Below are positions 1-10,281 of a stretch of DNA of 64,000 bases, one piece after another (within the stretch, counting starts at the first letter, position 1; every line of letters begins with the position of its first letter). The translations under genes were made by a program, and so were the position numbers. The notes under the pieces are model-generated. The model did no database searches. It saw only the letters and a list, made by a program, of their open reading frames with translations, and was not told the DNA's origin. The DNA is from Eurosta solidaginis (taxonomy: Eukaryota; Arthropoda; Insecta; Diptera; Tephritidae). The stretch spans positions 231,439,832 through 231,503,831 of the forward strand of contig NC_090319.1 in the NCBI RefSeq assembly GCF_040869045.1, read 5' to 3'.

Positions 1-3000
1 GCGACTGCGCCAACGGATGCCAATAACAATCCATGCACGTCCAAACAGGCTCAAGTTCGAAACGAGTCTGCGAAACAAAAGAAATCAAATAAAACAGTTA
101 ACTTAAAGTCCAATTTCGCCAACATAAGTAAAGGCGTATTATTAGGAACCGCTCGTATAGCCATTCATTACAATGGCACGAATTATTCGGCCAGAGGCCT
201 CATTGATTCTGTATCTGAGTGCTCCTTCATCACGGAAAGACTTAGACGAAGAATCAACTTGCCAACTAAAAAGATGCATGCTCAAGGTTCGGGCATCAAT
301 AACACTGTTTCTGCGCAAGTCAAAGAGGCATGTGCCATACAATTGCGGTCACACGTTGACCCACTTATTTCAATTGACGTTTTGGTATTAGTCTTACCAC
401 AGGTAACTGGAAACTTGCCCACTTGTGATGTTAGTGCTCTAACACAACAGGCGTTCCCAGACCTTGTACACGCGGACAAACGATTCTTCGTCAATGATCA
501 AGTAGACATTTACCAGCAAATTATCTTAAGCGGTATTAAGAAGAATATTCTTAATACTCTTCTAGCACAAGAAACGGTGTTCGGTTGGATACTGACTGGT
601 CGTGCCGACGCAGCCAGCCCAACTAACCATAATCGGGTATCATTCTTCAATGAAGTAGCGTTAGACAAACAGCTAAGCTCCTGCTGGGAAATTGAAGAAA
701 TCCCTAAAGCAAAAGCCCTCACAGTCGAAGAAAAACAATGTGAGGAGTTATACAAATCCACAACGCAGCGTAATCCTGATGGTAGGTACATCGTGTCCCT
801 TCCTTTTAGGACGGATTTCCCTGCCAACATTTGCCTAGGACCGTCTTTAAGAATAGCGTGCTCTCAATTCTACAAAAACGAGACAGGACTCAAGAAAAAT
901 CCTGAATTGGAGGGCGAGTATAATAGGGTTATTATAGAATATGAAGCAATGGGGCACATGTCAAAAATAACCTGGCTTCAGTCGGCCGATGCAGTCGACT
1001 GTTATTATTTACCGCATCATGCGGTCATCAAAGCAGAAAGTACCTCAACGAAAGTTAGAGTAGTTTTCAACGCATCTTCACGTTTTTCAAATAGTACCAG
1101 TCTGAACGACGTTCTTTTCCCTGGACCTGTACTCCAGTCTGATTTATCCATATTAATTCTTCGCTGGAGACTTTTCAGATACGTCTTCAATAGCGATATT
1201 GAGAAGATGTACAGACAAACATTAGTAAATTCCAAGCAAACCAAGTACCAACGAATAGTTTTCCGCTCAAGCTCAAACGATCCAATCAATCTTTATGAAC
1301 TCAAAACTTTCGGGATTAATTGTGCTCCTTATCTGGCAATAAGGACTTTTCTCCAACTAGCTGATGATTCAGAAGTTTCTCATCCAATAGCCTCGAATAT
1401 TTTACGCAAAAATATGTATGTCGACGACGTCCTTTCAGGGGGGCATTCCATTGAGTCCGCGATAGAAGCTAGGGATGACATATCTACTGTTTTAAAATCA
1501 GCTGGTTTCCCATTGCGCAAATGGACCTCGAATAACAGCGAAATATTAAAAGGAATTCCAAACCCTCATCTTTTGAGTGAAGATTTTCTAGAATTTGAGG
1601 ATTCCAGTAGCGTGAAAGCACTTGGAATTAGGTGGAATGCACATTCCGATAAATTCTATTTCACTATCAAACCAATAGAAGAAGATATAAGTCTCACCAA
1701 AAGAGCGATATTGTCGACGATCGCAAAACTTTTTGACCCGTTAGGTTGGCTGGCACCCACAATTATAGTCGCGAAAATTATTATGCAAAATATATGGCTA
1801 GAGGGTACTGGGTGGGACGAATCCGTATTTCCCTTAACATTGGAGAGGTGAAAAAATTTTACCGGAACTTACAATGAACTCGAGAAATTACGAATTCCCC
1901 GATGGGTCTCCTATTCCCCGACAGAAAAAGTAGAAATTCACGGGTTTTGCGATGCTTCCGAAAAAGCATACGCTGCAACGGTCTATTTGCGGGTCGAAAA
2001 GGATGACAAAGCACTTGTCAACCTGCTTTTGGCGAAAACTAGAGTGGCTCCAATTAAAACCATTTCACTTCCGCGACTGGAACTTTGCGGGGCGGTATTG
2101 TTAGCAGAAATCATCGAATCAATTTGCAGCAATCTGGATTTAGGTCATCTCAATATCCATCTGTGGACTGACTCGACGATAGTGCTGGCCTGGATACGCA
2201 AACCCCCATTCTCCTGGTCCACTTTCGTATCTCATCGAATAACCAAAATCATCGATAAAGTGGGAAGTTCATCTTGGTACCACGTAGATTCAGATACAAA
2301 TCCAGCAGATTTAGCCAGCAGGGGCATATTAGCTCAGGACTTGGTCGACAACTCTCTATGGTGGCAGGGACCGTCTTGGCTCCAAGAAGACAGAGGAAAT
2401 TGGCCAACTCAAGAAACGGACTTCACAACAAATGTAGAAGAAAAGCGAGTACAGGCACATGCAGCAGCAGTCGCAGATAACAGAAGTGACATTCTCGAAA
2501 GGTTTTCCAAGCTACCGCGCGCCTTGAGGGTACTATCATACGTTTTTAGATTCATAGGGCCCACCTGAAAGAGGAAGCTCCTATCCAGGAATCTCACTTC
2601 ATCTCATCTGATGAAATTAAAGCAACGACTATCTGTTTAATTAAACTTGCTCAGGAGAAACATTACGGTAATGAAGTAGCGAAACTGAAAGTCAAAGAGC
2701 CGCTTGAGTCTAGGAGCGAAATACTTTCCCTAAATCCATTTATCGATGAAACCGGAGTCATTAGGACGGGGGGGGGGGGGGGGCGGCTTGGAGCATCCAC
2801 CGATATGGCATATGGCGAAAAGCACCCAATAATACTACCATACAATTGTAGGTTGTCGCGTCTGTTCGTCCAGTTTGTCCATGAACTTTCTCTCCACGGT
2901 GAAAACCAACTAATGCTGCGAATTATTCGAACCCAGTACTGGATCCCAAAGGTGAAAACCATGGTCAGAGCCACAATTCATAATTGTAAGATCTGTACGA

Positions 3001-4080
3001 TCTTCAAAAAGCACGTTCAAAGTCAACTCATGGGAATCTTACCACAAGAGCGTACAACTTTTTCGCGCGCTTTTACTAACACAGGGGTGGATTTTGCAGG
3101 GCCGTTCGACATAAAGAGTTATAGGGGGCGCGGCTGTCGTACTTCAAAAGGTTACGCCTGTCTGTTCGTTTGTTTTTCTACTAAGGCCATACATTTAGAG
3201 GCCACTAGCGATTTGAGCACCTCATCTTTTTTAGCAGCGTTTTCGCGATTCGTAGCCAGACGAGGATGCCCAAGGAATATCTACTCAGATAATGGTACCA
3301 ACTTCGTCGGAGCTTCACGCGCACTAAAGGCAGAATTTAAGGCTTTTCTCGCCGATTCCCGAATACAAATTCTCTCGAAATTTGCATATCAGGCATTAAC
3401 CTGGCATTTCATACCAGCCGACGCTCCGCATATGGGCGGGCTGTGGGAAGCCGCTGTGAAAAGCTTTAAAACACATTTTAAAAAAAATCGCCTTGAGCTC
3501 GAAATTTACTTTCGAGGAGTTCAACACGCTACTTTGCAGAATTGAATCCTGTCTTAATTCGTGTCCTCTAAGCCCTGCCTCCAACGAACCTTCGGATCTA
3601 GAACCCCTGACTCCAGGTCACTTTTTAGTCGGCGGACATTTATTAGCTCCACCAGAGCTAGAAATCAACGAAAACCCGGCCTCAATCGTGAATCGATGGC
3701 AAAAACTCAAGGCATTGCATCAAAACTTTTGTAAAAGATGGAAAACCGAATACCTATCGGAGCTACAAAAGAGGACAAAGTGGAAACATCCAAAATCAAA
3801 CATCAAGGTAGGAGATATGGTGGTCATCAAAGAGGACAATTTACCGCCAAATGAGTGGAGGCTGGGGCGAGTGGTCAATGTTTATCCTGGTTCCGAAAAC
3901 CGGGTACGCGTCGTAGACATTCGCACAGAGAGGGGCCAAGTGACAAGACCACTTGTCAAACTGGTATTATTACCATCATTTGTCTCACAATCAGAAGAAA
4001 CAAATCTGGCAAAAGCAACCATCTCACAAACAGATGACACAAATCTAACCACTACTCAAAACCAACAACCTCACAATTAG
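1..4080 (+). pseudogene. BEL/Pao pol, 5'-truncated by window (copy 1)
   Basis: This is the polyprotein of a BEL/Pao LTR retrotransposon. The frame is open from base 1, so the true start lies outside the window. In order I see a retropepsin (LIDSVSECSF near 208-237, with the DSG triplet changed to DSV), an RT with YVDD near 1417, an RNase H (HGFCDASEKAYAATV near 1940), an integrase (CKIC finger near 2986, VDFAGPF near 3088, YSDNGTNF near 3284, GGLWEAAVKSF near 3436) and the basic post-integrase DUF5641 region. Breaks are a TGA at 1849 in place of a tryptophan, a frame change after 2568 across a run of 16 G, and another near 3500. It is clearly homologous to 22172-27361 but more decayed. Confidence 0.93.
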
Positions 4081-4885
4081 AAGAAAACCAAAAAGAAAAT
4101 ACATCATTCCCTTTAAAAAAACTAGAAGTAGAAAATTTTTGTCTTACTTTAGTCGAGACAGCCTAATGTGAACAACAATTCATATCTAATACGAGTGTGG
4201 GAGTTTTTTCGGAAGTTTTACTAAATTCCCTTGGAGAATTTTTATTTTTTTTTCTTTTCGACCCGCCCTAAAGTACATGTGTATGTTTGTACAAATCACG
4301 GCGTGATATTCTATTGCATATTCACATTTCGTGTTTCTTGGTTACAAAACCACGTTTTCAACTTTAAGAGGCTTTTTACATGCCCCCATGCAAAACGATT
4401 ATACTGCTGGGTAGGCACACGCCGATTTAATTTGTACAAACAGACACAATACGGTTATGGGTATTAGGCCAAACCACAATGCACATTTTTTTTGGTTTCG
4501 GTCACCGGAATTTTTCCACATGGGTTTGTGTCAAGTATAAATTTTCGAAATATTACATTAAGATTAAGAGCGGATTGTTTGGCTGATAATGCGTCATTTC
4601 AAAAAAAAAAAAAATTTTTTTTTTGGTGTTGGGAAAATGTTTGCAATTTCGTTTTTATTTTTCTCACACTGTTTTTACGCAATACCGTAACCTAACGCGA
4701 GCTTAATCCAAACAACTACTCGATAATATTTTTTATGAATCACATGGAAAAATTCCGGCATCAAAAAAAAAATTTTTTTTTCCAGACTAGTACGTAGTCT
4801 CACCACACGTTTTTGCACACAAAAATTGATTGCCAATTATATTACATTGACCAGAAAAGTGTCCATTTTTTTGCAAATATTTTTC

Positions 4886-4985
4886 NNNNNNNNNNNNNNN
4901 NNNNNNNNNNNNNNNNNNNNNNNNNNNNNNNNNNNNNNNNNNNNNNNNNNNNNNNNNNNNNNNNNNNNNNNNNNNNNNNNNNNNN
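4886..4985. other. Assembly gap (100 N)
   Basis: Exactly 100 unknown bases, the usual placeholder for a scaffold gap of unknown size. It is flanked by homopolymer-rich sequence that may have stopped the assembly. Confidence 0.98.
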
Positions 4986-5807
4986 TCACAAATTTTTTTT
5001 TTGGAAGAATGGAAAAGAAGGATATTACAATGGCAAAGGTAGCGTTACGTAAAAGAAAATTCATCCGCTACCAATTCCATTGCATTAACCCTTTCTAAAC
5101 AAAACAGTGATTTAACAAAAAAATTTTCTAAAAAAGAAAGCGAAAAGAAAAATTGTTTCCTTGGTACACCCGAATGTACAATACACACGCTACTCCGATC
5201 GTTTTTTCATGATGGACTATCCATAAAACAATTACACACGAACACGAACAATTTAACACCACCTCTTGTATCATTTAACTTTTATGAGGAAATATTATGA
5301 ATAATTATTTATATTATTCTTCACTTTAAATTCATTTTTTCTTATACACTAACACCACACTTCCGACACTCCCGAAGTAACATTCTTCGCCCGCACAACA
5401 AGCACCGCGAATCCACGCTCGTTCACTTGCACGTTTTTTAACTTAACTTATTAATGGCCATCAGCCATTAATTAACTTAGTGCGACGAAAAAGTTATCGA
5501 TATTCGATATCGTCGTAGGTAGGGAAATCTTAAGTAGGCATAATAGAGTGTCCACACTAGGCAATATTTTATATAGTAAAAGCCAAAACAAAATACCACC
5601 ATGAAAAATTTTTTGTCATTCTCTCGGTCCGTATTCCCGAGGAACTTGCATGTCTACAAATGAAATATCTCTAAAAATAACGGCATCTCAAGCCTTTTGC
5701 ACACGGGAACTCTTAGGATTGCTTGTAACCTACAAACCCACCTCATATTGCTCGCCATCCATTAGGGTGTTTTTTTAAATACGATGAAAAATGTTTCCAA
5801 CTAGGGA

Positions 5808-5826
5808 ATTGTTTAATTTTCTAGAT
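5808..5826 (+). promoter_or_regulatory. Splice-acceptor-like site before the third ORF (copy 1)
   Basis: A pyrimidine-leaning stretch ends in TTTTCTAG at 5817-5824, two bases before an ATG at 5827. The same arrangement (YAG, then AT or ATC, then ATGAC) precedes the matching ORF of the other BEL copy at 31766. This suggests a spliced subgenomic mRNA as used for env genes. It is inference from sequence only. Confidence 0.45.
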
Positions 5827-6957
5827 ATGACGCATTTCACTGAAATACGTAAAAGGGCCGAGGCAACCGAGTTCCCACTAATCTGTCGCATCTGCCAGAA
5901 AACGCATCCACTACGGGTTTGTCCAGTATTTCGCAGCCTTTCTACGCCAGAACGTTGGGTCAAGGTCATTAGGACACGTCACTGTGTCAATTGTTTGTCG
6001 CCATTGCATCGCGCAGGTCATTGCACACACAACGGAAGGTGCCAAAAGTGTGGAGACGATCACCACACTATGTTACATGTACAAGATGCGCCAAAGTCAT
6101 CTCGACGACCGACGAGGCCTATACTCGGGGAAGCTGATGACAGTGACAGTATGTCCCTATTTGCGTCAGATATAGAGACGGTCATTGAAGCCACAAATTC
6201 TGGAGCGGAAACGTCTGCTTTCCGCCGGGAACAGCGTACTAGAGTGGAATCTCATGCATTCCACCCAGGGGAAGCAAGCGGATAGAAACCACAGCGTTTT
6301 CGACCACAGCTCCAACACGAACGACGACAGCACCGCGGATTGGAAATGAAAAATTTCCAACCGCGCAATAAAAAGAGCACAAGAGCCCGACGACGAACCC
6401 GTAGGCACTAAGAGAGAGTGGAATCGTCAGCATTCCACCTCACGCCTATCTCGAACTTCCGGTCCGGAAGAATAGCCCCAACTGGAGCACCGCCACAACC
6501 CATACAGTGTCTTACAGCAGTGGCACCAACCGCCGTTGTTAAAATAGAGGCACATCTGGTGCGAGCTTTGATTGATCCCTGTGCGGCCACCACCGTAATC
6601 GACGAATATCTCGCCCGAGATTTGCAGCTTGGTGTAACGTACATCAACCGCCAGATGGGTTGCTTTCTTCAGCTGCGTGGGAAGCATGGTCAGCCTGTGA
6701 CTATTACCACGCACGCAGTATGTGTCCGCAATTTGCATCGACGCACACCGCTAATTTCATTAGATGACACGATCGTTGGAAAATATGCCAATTTGAAGCT
6801 GGCGGATCCACGCTTTAATATCCCAGCTCCAGTCCGCCTTGTACTCGGGGCAGAAATCTACTCCAAGATCCTACTGGGCGCAATTCCGGTCGACACATTA
6901 GGCCCACTGTCGGCCCAAGATACAATTTTTGGATGGGTTATGTCAGGCCCTTGTTAG
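5827..6957 (+). pseudogene. Env-position third ORF of BEL element: CCHC knuckles plus retropepsin-like domain (copy 1)
   Basis: The frame has Cys/His knuckles in its first 85 residues (CRICQKTHPLRVC, then CVNCLSPLHRAGHC, then CQKCGDDHHTMLH). An acidic/basic linker follows, then a DUF1758-like retropepsin domain with LIDPCAATTVID at 6571-6606 and an ending FGWVMSGPC just before the stop. There is no capsid part before the knuckles and no RT after the protease. Two in-frame stops (TAG at 6283, TAA at 6409) fall in the linker, so it is now broken or needs readthrough. It is homologous throughout to 31770-32960. The catalytic Asp is kept, but the DSG/DTG triplet is DPC. Its biological role is unknown. 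Confidence 0.8.
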
Positions 6958-7233
6958 GCTCTCCTTTCCTTTTGCATAACAACTTTATTTTAGCTTAAGA
7001 ACACTATTCTATTTTAGCATCAAATCGATCTATACATTTTGAATTCTATAAGTTAATAAAACGTGCCACTGAAATTTAAAACCACGTCTATTTTTTACAG
7101 TTTTTTTTTGTCTAGAGTAAGCTCATAATGAAGACGGGGAAGCTGTAAATAGTTATAAGTTAACCTTGATGGAACACGACGGCTCAACTACGCGGTTATG
7201 TTTTCAAGGTTGCGTCATGCAACGGGGCCGGCA
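6958..7233 (+). other. 3' noncoding region with conserved motif and polypurine tract (copy 1)
   Basis: After the stop come AT-rich sequence and the 14-mer ATTTAAAACCACGT at 7074-7087, then a T-rich run ending in ACAG at 7100. The same 14-mer and a pyrimidine-AG end occur after the third ORF of the other copy. The segment ends with a purine-rich AACGGGGCCGG at 7221-7231 directly before the LTR, the expected second-strand primer position. Confidence 0.6.
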
Positions 7234-7680
7234 TGTTTAGGCCAACTGCCCAAAACCTCAAACTTGTAAGGTAGCCCACGTACTTTTCTATACGTATTTT
7301 TCTATACTTAAATTGTTAGCAGAGGTGGTCGAACGGTGCTAGTTATCCATGTTAAAACATCGCACGAATAAATTAACCGTTCGACAGCAACCGGCGTTAA
7401 CAATTTTTAATGTTAATTCGATCACTTGGATTTCTTACCGAACGAGTTAACACGCATCCAGCCGCCGTCCTGTTCCTGAGAGCTTAAAGGTAACCTGAAT
7501 TTAAGTATATACATGTGCATATTAATATAGGATTAAGACTGACTTGTATGTTATAATACTCACATACATTAAATATTTGAATATTAACGCAAGTCTTTTT
7601 ATTTTTCGTTTTTCCTGCTAAACTTGAGCGGTTAAAATCCTGGAGATTTTGACTGTCGTGTCAAGACAAGTTTCTTACCA
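7234..7680 (+). repeat. 3' LTR of BEL copy 1 (right end approximate)
   Basis: It starts TGTTTAGGCC immediately after the purine tract, exactly as the LTRs of the 20385-33718 element start, then diverges from them. It includes an inverted pair GTCGAACGGT/ACCGTTCGAC near 7328-7384. The right end is uncertain; I place it at a CA near 7680 before Penelope-like sequence begins. No second copy of this LTR lies in the window. Confidence 0.5.
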
Positions 7681-7780
7681 TACCATGGAATTTTATAACA
7701 ACTCTTTTTCAGCAGTATAAATAGGCTTTTTGACCATTATTTTCTTAGTGCAAAGTTAAATTAAACTCCACTATGTCGGC

Positions 7781-7824
7781 TCAACGTTTCGCTAAGCACC
7801 TTAGCTTCTTCAGGAGCGAAACTG
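7781..7824 (-). ncRNA. Hammerhead-ribozyme-like motif of the Penelope element
   Basis: On the minus strand the order is CTGAAGA, one extra A, a perfect 6-bp stem GCTAAG-GTG-CTTAGC, then GAAA. This fits the hammerhead core (CUGANGA, stem II, GAAA) except for the extra A. An outer pair GTTTCGCT/AGCGAAAC also exists. Penelope elements are known to carry hammerhead motifs in their terminal repeats. Activity cannot be judged; a cleavage triplet was not assigned. Confidence 0.4.
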
Positions 7825-8195
7825 AATTTATTTAGTAATTTTTATCACAAACCAGTAATTTTATAACAACAGCAATGTACATAGAAGAAAGTTATTAAAA
7901 GAAATTTTGGTTAGAATTTAGCAAACAGATTGTTTAGTGAAAAACTTACATATATAAATGTATGTATCCCTAGATTACATTAGGCGTCACAAATTGCACA
8001 ATTTTAGTATAAACTAACTAAGTTATTCAAGAAAATTAAAAGTATAAAAATGGTACTAGTAATATGTAGTACACTTGTCATTAAACTGGACTTTTATCAT
8101 CAAACATAATTGGTATGTTTTGTTTACATATGTACGTATGTATGAAAGGCTGTGTTCAGTGAATACCTAAGAATGTGAAAATGTAAACAAAAACT

Positions 8196-8873
8196 TTATA
8201 AACATAAAAGATATGCGGCGGAGATATCAGCTGTGTCTTCCTTTCTATTAACAGTTCTCTCCCTATTTTGCATAATTCTTAAGCTTTCTGTTGTGTATCT
8301 CACTTTTTCCCGCCTTTCCTTGTCCAATATTCTCGCTTTACCTAGATCAACAGAGTGTCCGCTTTCCGTTTTATTATTTTTCTTTTTATTTATATCCGAC
8401 TCATGCTCTTTGAGTCGAATACCCAAGGTGCGCTTTGTTGTACCTATATATATTTTATTACATTTTTCGTGTTCGGTTCCTTCACATGGTATTTCGTATA
8501 CTATATTGTTGTGTTGTGAAAGGGGGATAGGGCTTTTTGTTTTAGTGAAAATACTTTGTAGAGTTCGATTTGATTTATAAGCCAAGCATGTGTTATTTTT
8601 GTTGTATGGTATATCAGAGCCGAAGTTCTCTGTTAATTTTGGTATGTAAGTCACACTGAAGAACTTCTTCGTTTGGCTTGCAGTGCTTGTTGTTGAGAAT
8701 ATGCTACTTTTGTTTTCTATTTGTGCTATCTTATGCTGTATAAGATTTTGTATCAGGGTACTCGGGTAATTATTGTTTATTAAGATCTCACGGATTTTAT
8801 TTATGTTGACATTCCAAAATTGTTTATGGCTAATATTTAGTACTTTTTCGATTAAGTTGGACTCTTTTTCTTC
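8196..8873 (-). pseudogene. Penelope C-terminal RT linker and GIY-YIG endonuclease
   Basis: The minus-strand reading contains NIVYEIPCEG, then IYIGTTKRTLGIRLKEHESD, the hallmark GIY-YIG nuclease core with its Arg and the following Glu. This domain nicks target DNA for Penelope elements. Upstream (higher coordinates) a linker reads HKQFWNVNINKIREIL and NYPSTLIQNLIQHKIAQIE. The longest uninterrupted part is 152 codons ending at 8196. The RT catalytic core is absent. Confidence 0.85.
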
Positions 8874-9384
8874 CGCGGAATATTATTAATACATATTTCG
8901 TTTACGGTATTTTTAAAAACATTAAAACTCTCAGAAAGATCATAACCCAGAAAAAGAGCTTCCCAATCAATCAGGGAGACATCCTGAAAAATTTGATCAA
9001 AATTGCCACTTCTAAAAGAGAGACTCATTATCGGCAGTGATGCTGTCGAAAATGTAAAACTCTATGGCAAGCGTAAGCGGTTTGTGGTGTATATCACAGT
9101 TAGATAGTGGATCCAGACATTCAGCCACCATGCAGTTAATATTATCACTAATGAAGAAGATCTAACATTCTAGACAACTGATTGGAGAAGCTATTTATTT
9201 GAGATAGACTGAAATTTAAGAAATTATCAATAAGATACACCACGAAGGTACTGGAAACATTCGTAGGAATTAGATTTGAACTATTGTTGACACATGACCA
9301 TACAATATTAGGCAAATTAAAGTCGTCTAAAATACAGAACCGATCATCAACATGATTGCGTACTATGCCAATAATGGTGGTTTT
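8874..9384 (-). pseudogene. Jockey-type endonuclease fragment
   Basis: The minus-strand translation includes CILDDFNLPNIVWS, matching the GDFNLP catalytic block of apurinic-like endonucleases with G changed to D. It continues with LIPTNVSST, LSQINSFSNQLSRMLDL and, further on, DWEALFLGYDLSESFN, in the order found in Jockey ORF2. It resembles the Jockey copy at 53.2-53.5 kb. It is broken by stops and truncated on both sides by the Penelope fragment and the gypsy A LTR. Confidence 0.75.
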
Positions 9385-10281
9385 TGTCGAAGGCTGAGGT
9401 AGCACTCAGTCAATCCAGGGCCAAGTAGAGGTCCCGCAAACCCCCACTTAATAAGAACACATTAGTTATGTGTTAATGACGAATACACACACAAGCACGG
9501 CTCGAGGGGTATTGAGGGCAGCAGCTTTCCGTACAAAGATAGCGGGGGATGGAGGCGAACGGCGGCTAATGGTGGTTGGAGCGGGCGGGTTGGTACGGCG
9601 GTCCGGGGGCAGCGGCGGGATCAACGCGGCGGCCGGACGGCGGACAGTATTAGCGGACGGATTAGTGCAGTGGTATAGGCGCAGTGGTAGGAGTAGCACG
9701 ACGGCTGGACGGCGGACAGTTTTAGCGGACGGATTGGTACAGCGGTATGTGCGCATTGGCGGGACTACCACGGCGGCTGGACCGCGGACAGTACTAGCGG
9801 ACGGATGGATGTAGCGGTATGGACGCAGTGAGGGCATCAGAGAGCTGGCTGGACGGTGATAAGGTAGCGGCGGCTAACGGTCGTCGTAGCAGCGGCACAA
9901 CGGCGTAGGATAGCGAATACAAAAATAGGGCAAACGAGCGCGTACCAGTGGCGTGGCCAAAGCGAGGTGTCGGTTCAAACGTTCTACTTGATTACCTTTT
10001 TGGGGGTTACCAGTAGCGGCTGTCGCGGGTGGCGGCTTCCTATAATGACGCTGTCTCAGTGGCGTCGGCGGAGGGACCTGAGAGGAATGAATGAATTATG
10101 GTTAGTGCCGGTCCGCTAGCTGGGCACCACCGCCACCATGCCCGCACGATGGCGGAGTTGTACCAGCCGGAACTCCGTAGGCCGATACGTGGGCTGAGGG
10201 GAAGTGCACCTTGGTGGCACAGCGGTAGCCCTTTAGCTTGTGCGGGGGCGGAGGGGAAATGGGCCGGATGGTCACAAGGCT
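9385..10281 (-). repeat. Gypsy A 3' LTR, truncated
   Basis: This stretch matches 14114-15052 with scattered substitutions and small gaps. It starts TGTCGAAGG and breaks off after GGTCACAAGGC, where it joins integrase coding sequence directly. The outer part of the LTR and the polypurine tract are therefore deleted. It is GC-rich with tandem units. Confidence 0.75.
9610..9815. repeat. GC-rich minisatellite inside gypsy A LTR
   Basis: About three diverged copies of a unit of roughly 80 bp recur. Each contains GGCGGACAGT, TTAGCGGACGGAT and a following GCAGTGGTA- or GCGGTATG-like block. A similar set occurs at 14370-14490 in the other LTR with a different copy number. Long open frames across it are by-products of low stop-codon density. 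Confidence 0.75.

Larger units (their letters stand above)
4081..5826 (+). other. Noncoding spacer between BEL pol and the third ORF (copy 1)
   Basis: No coding signal is visible here. The stretch is AT-rich, with several A-run/T-run blocks (near 4600, 4762 and 4992) and small hairpins such as TTAATGGC/GCCATTAA at 5449-5470. It contains an assembly gap, so its true length is unknown. In the other BEL copy the equivalent spacer is longer and I see no clear sequence match between the two. Confidence 0.6.
7681..8873 (-). mobile_element. Penelope-like element fragment
   Basis: This is the 3' portion of a Penelope-like retroelement. It contains a GIY-YIG endonuclease coding part (8196-8873) and downstream noncoding DNA with a hammerhead-like motif typical of Penelope pseudo-LTRs. 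The upstream RT is missing: at about 8873 the sequence changes to a Jockey-type fragment. Confidence 0.75.

Noticed and set aside
9466..9837. Long open frames on both strands in GC-rich DNA
   Set aside because: They lie in the LTR minisatellite of gypsy A; stop codons are rare there because of composition. The same frames appear in the other LTR.
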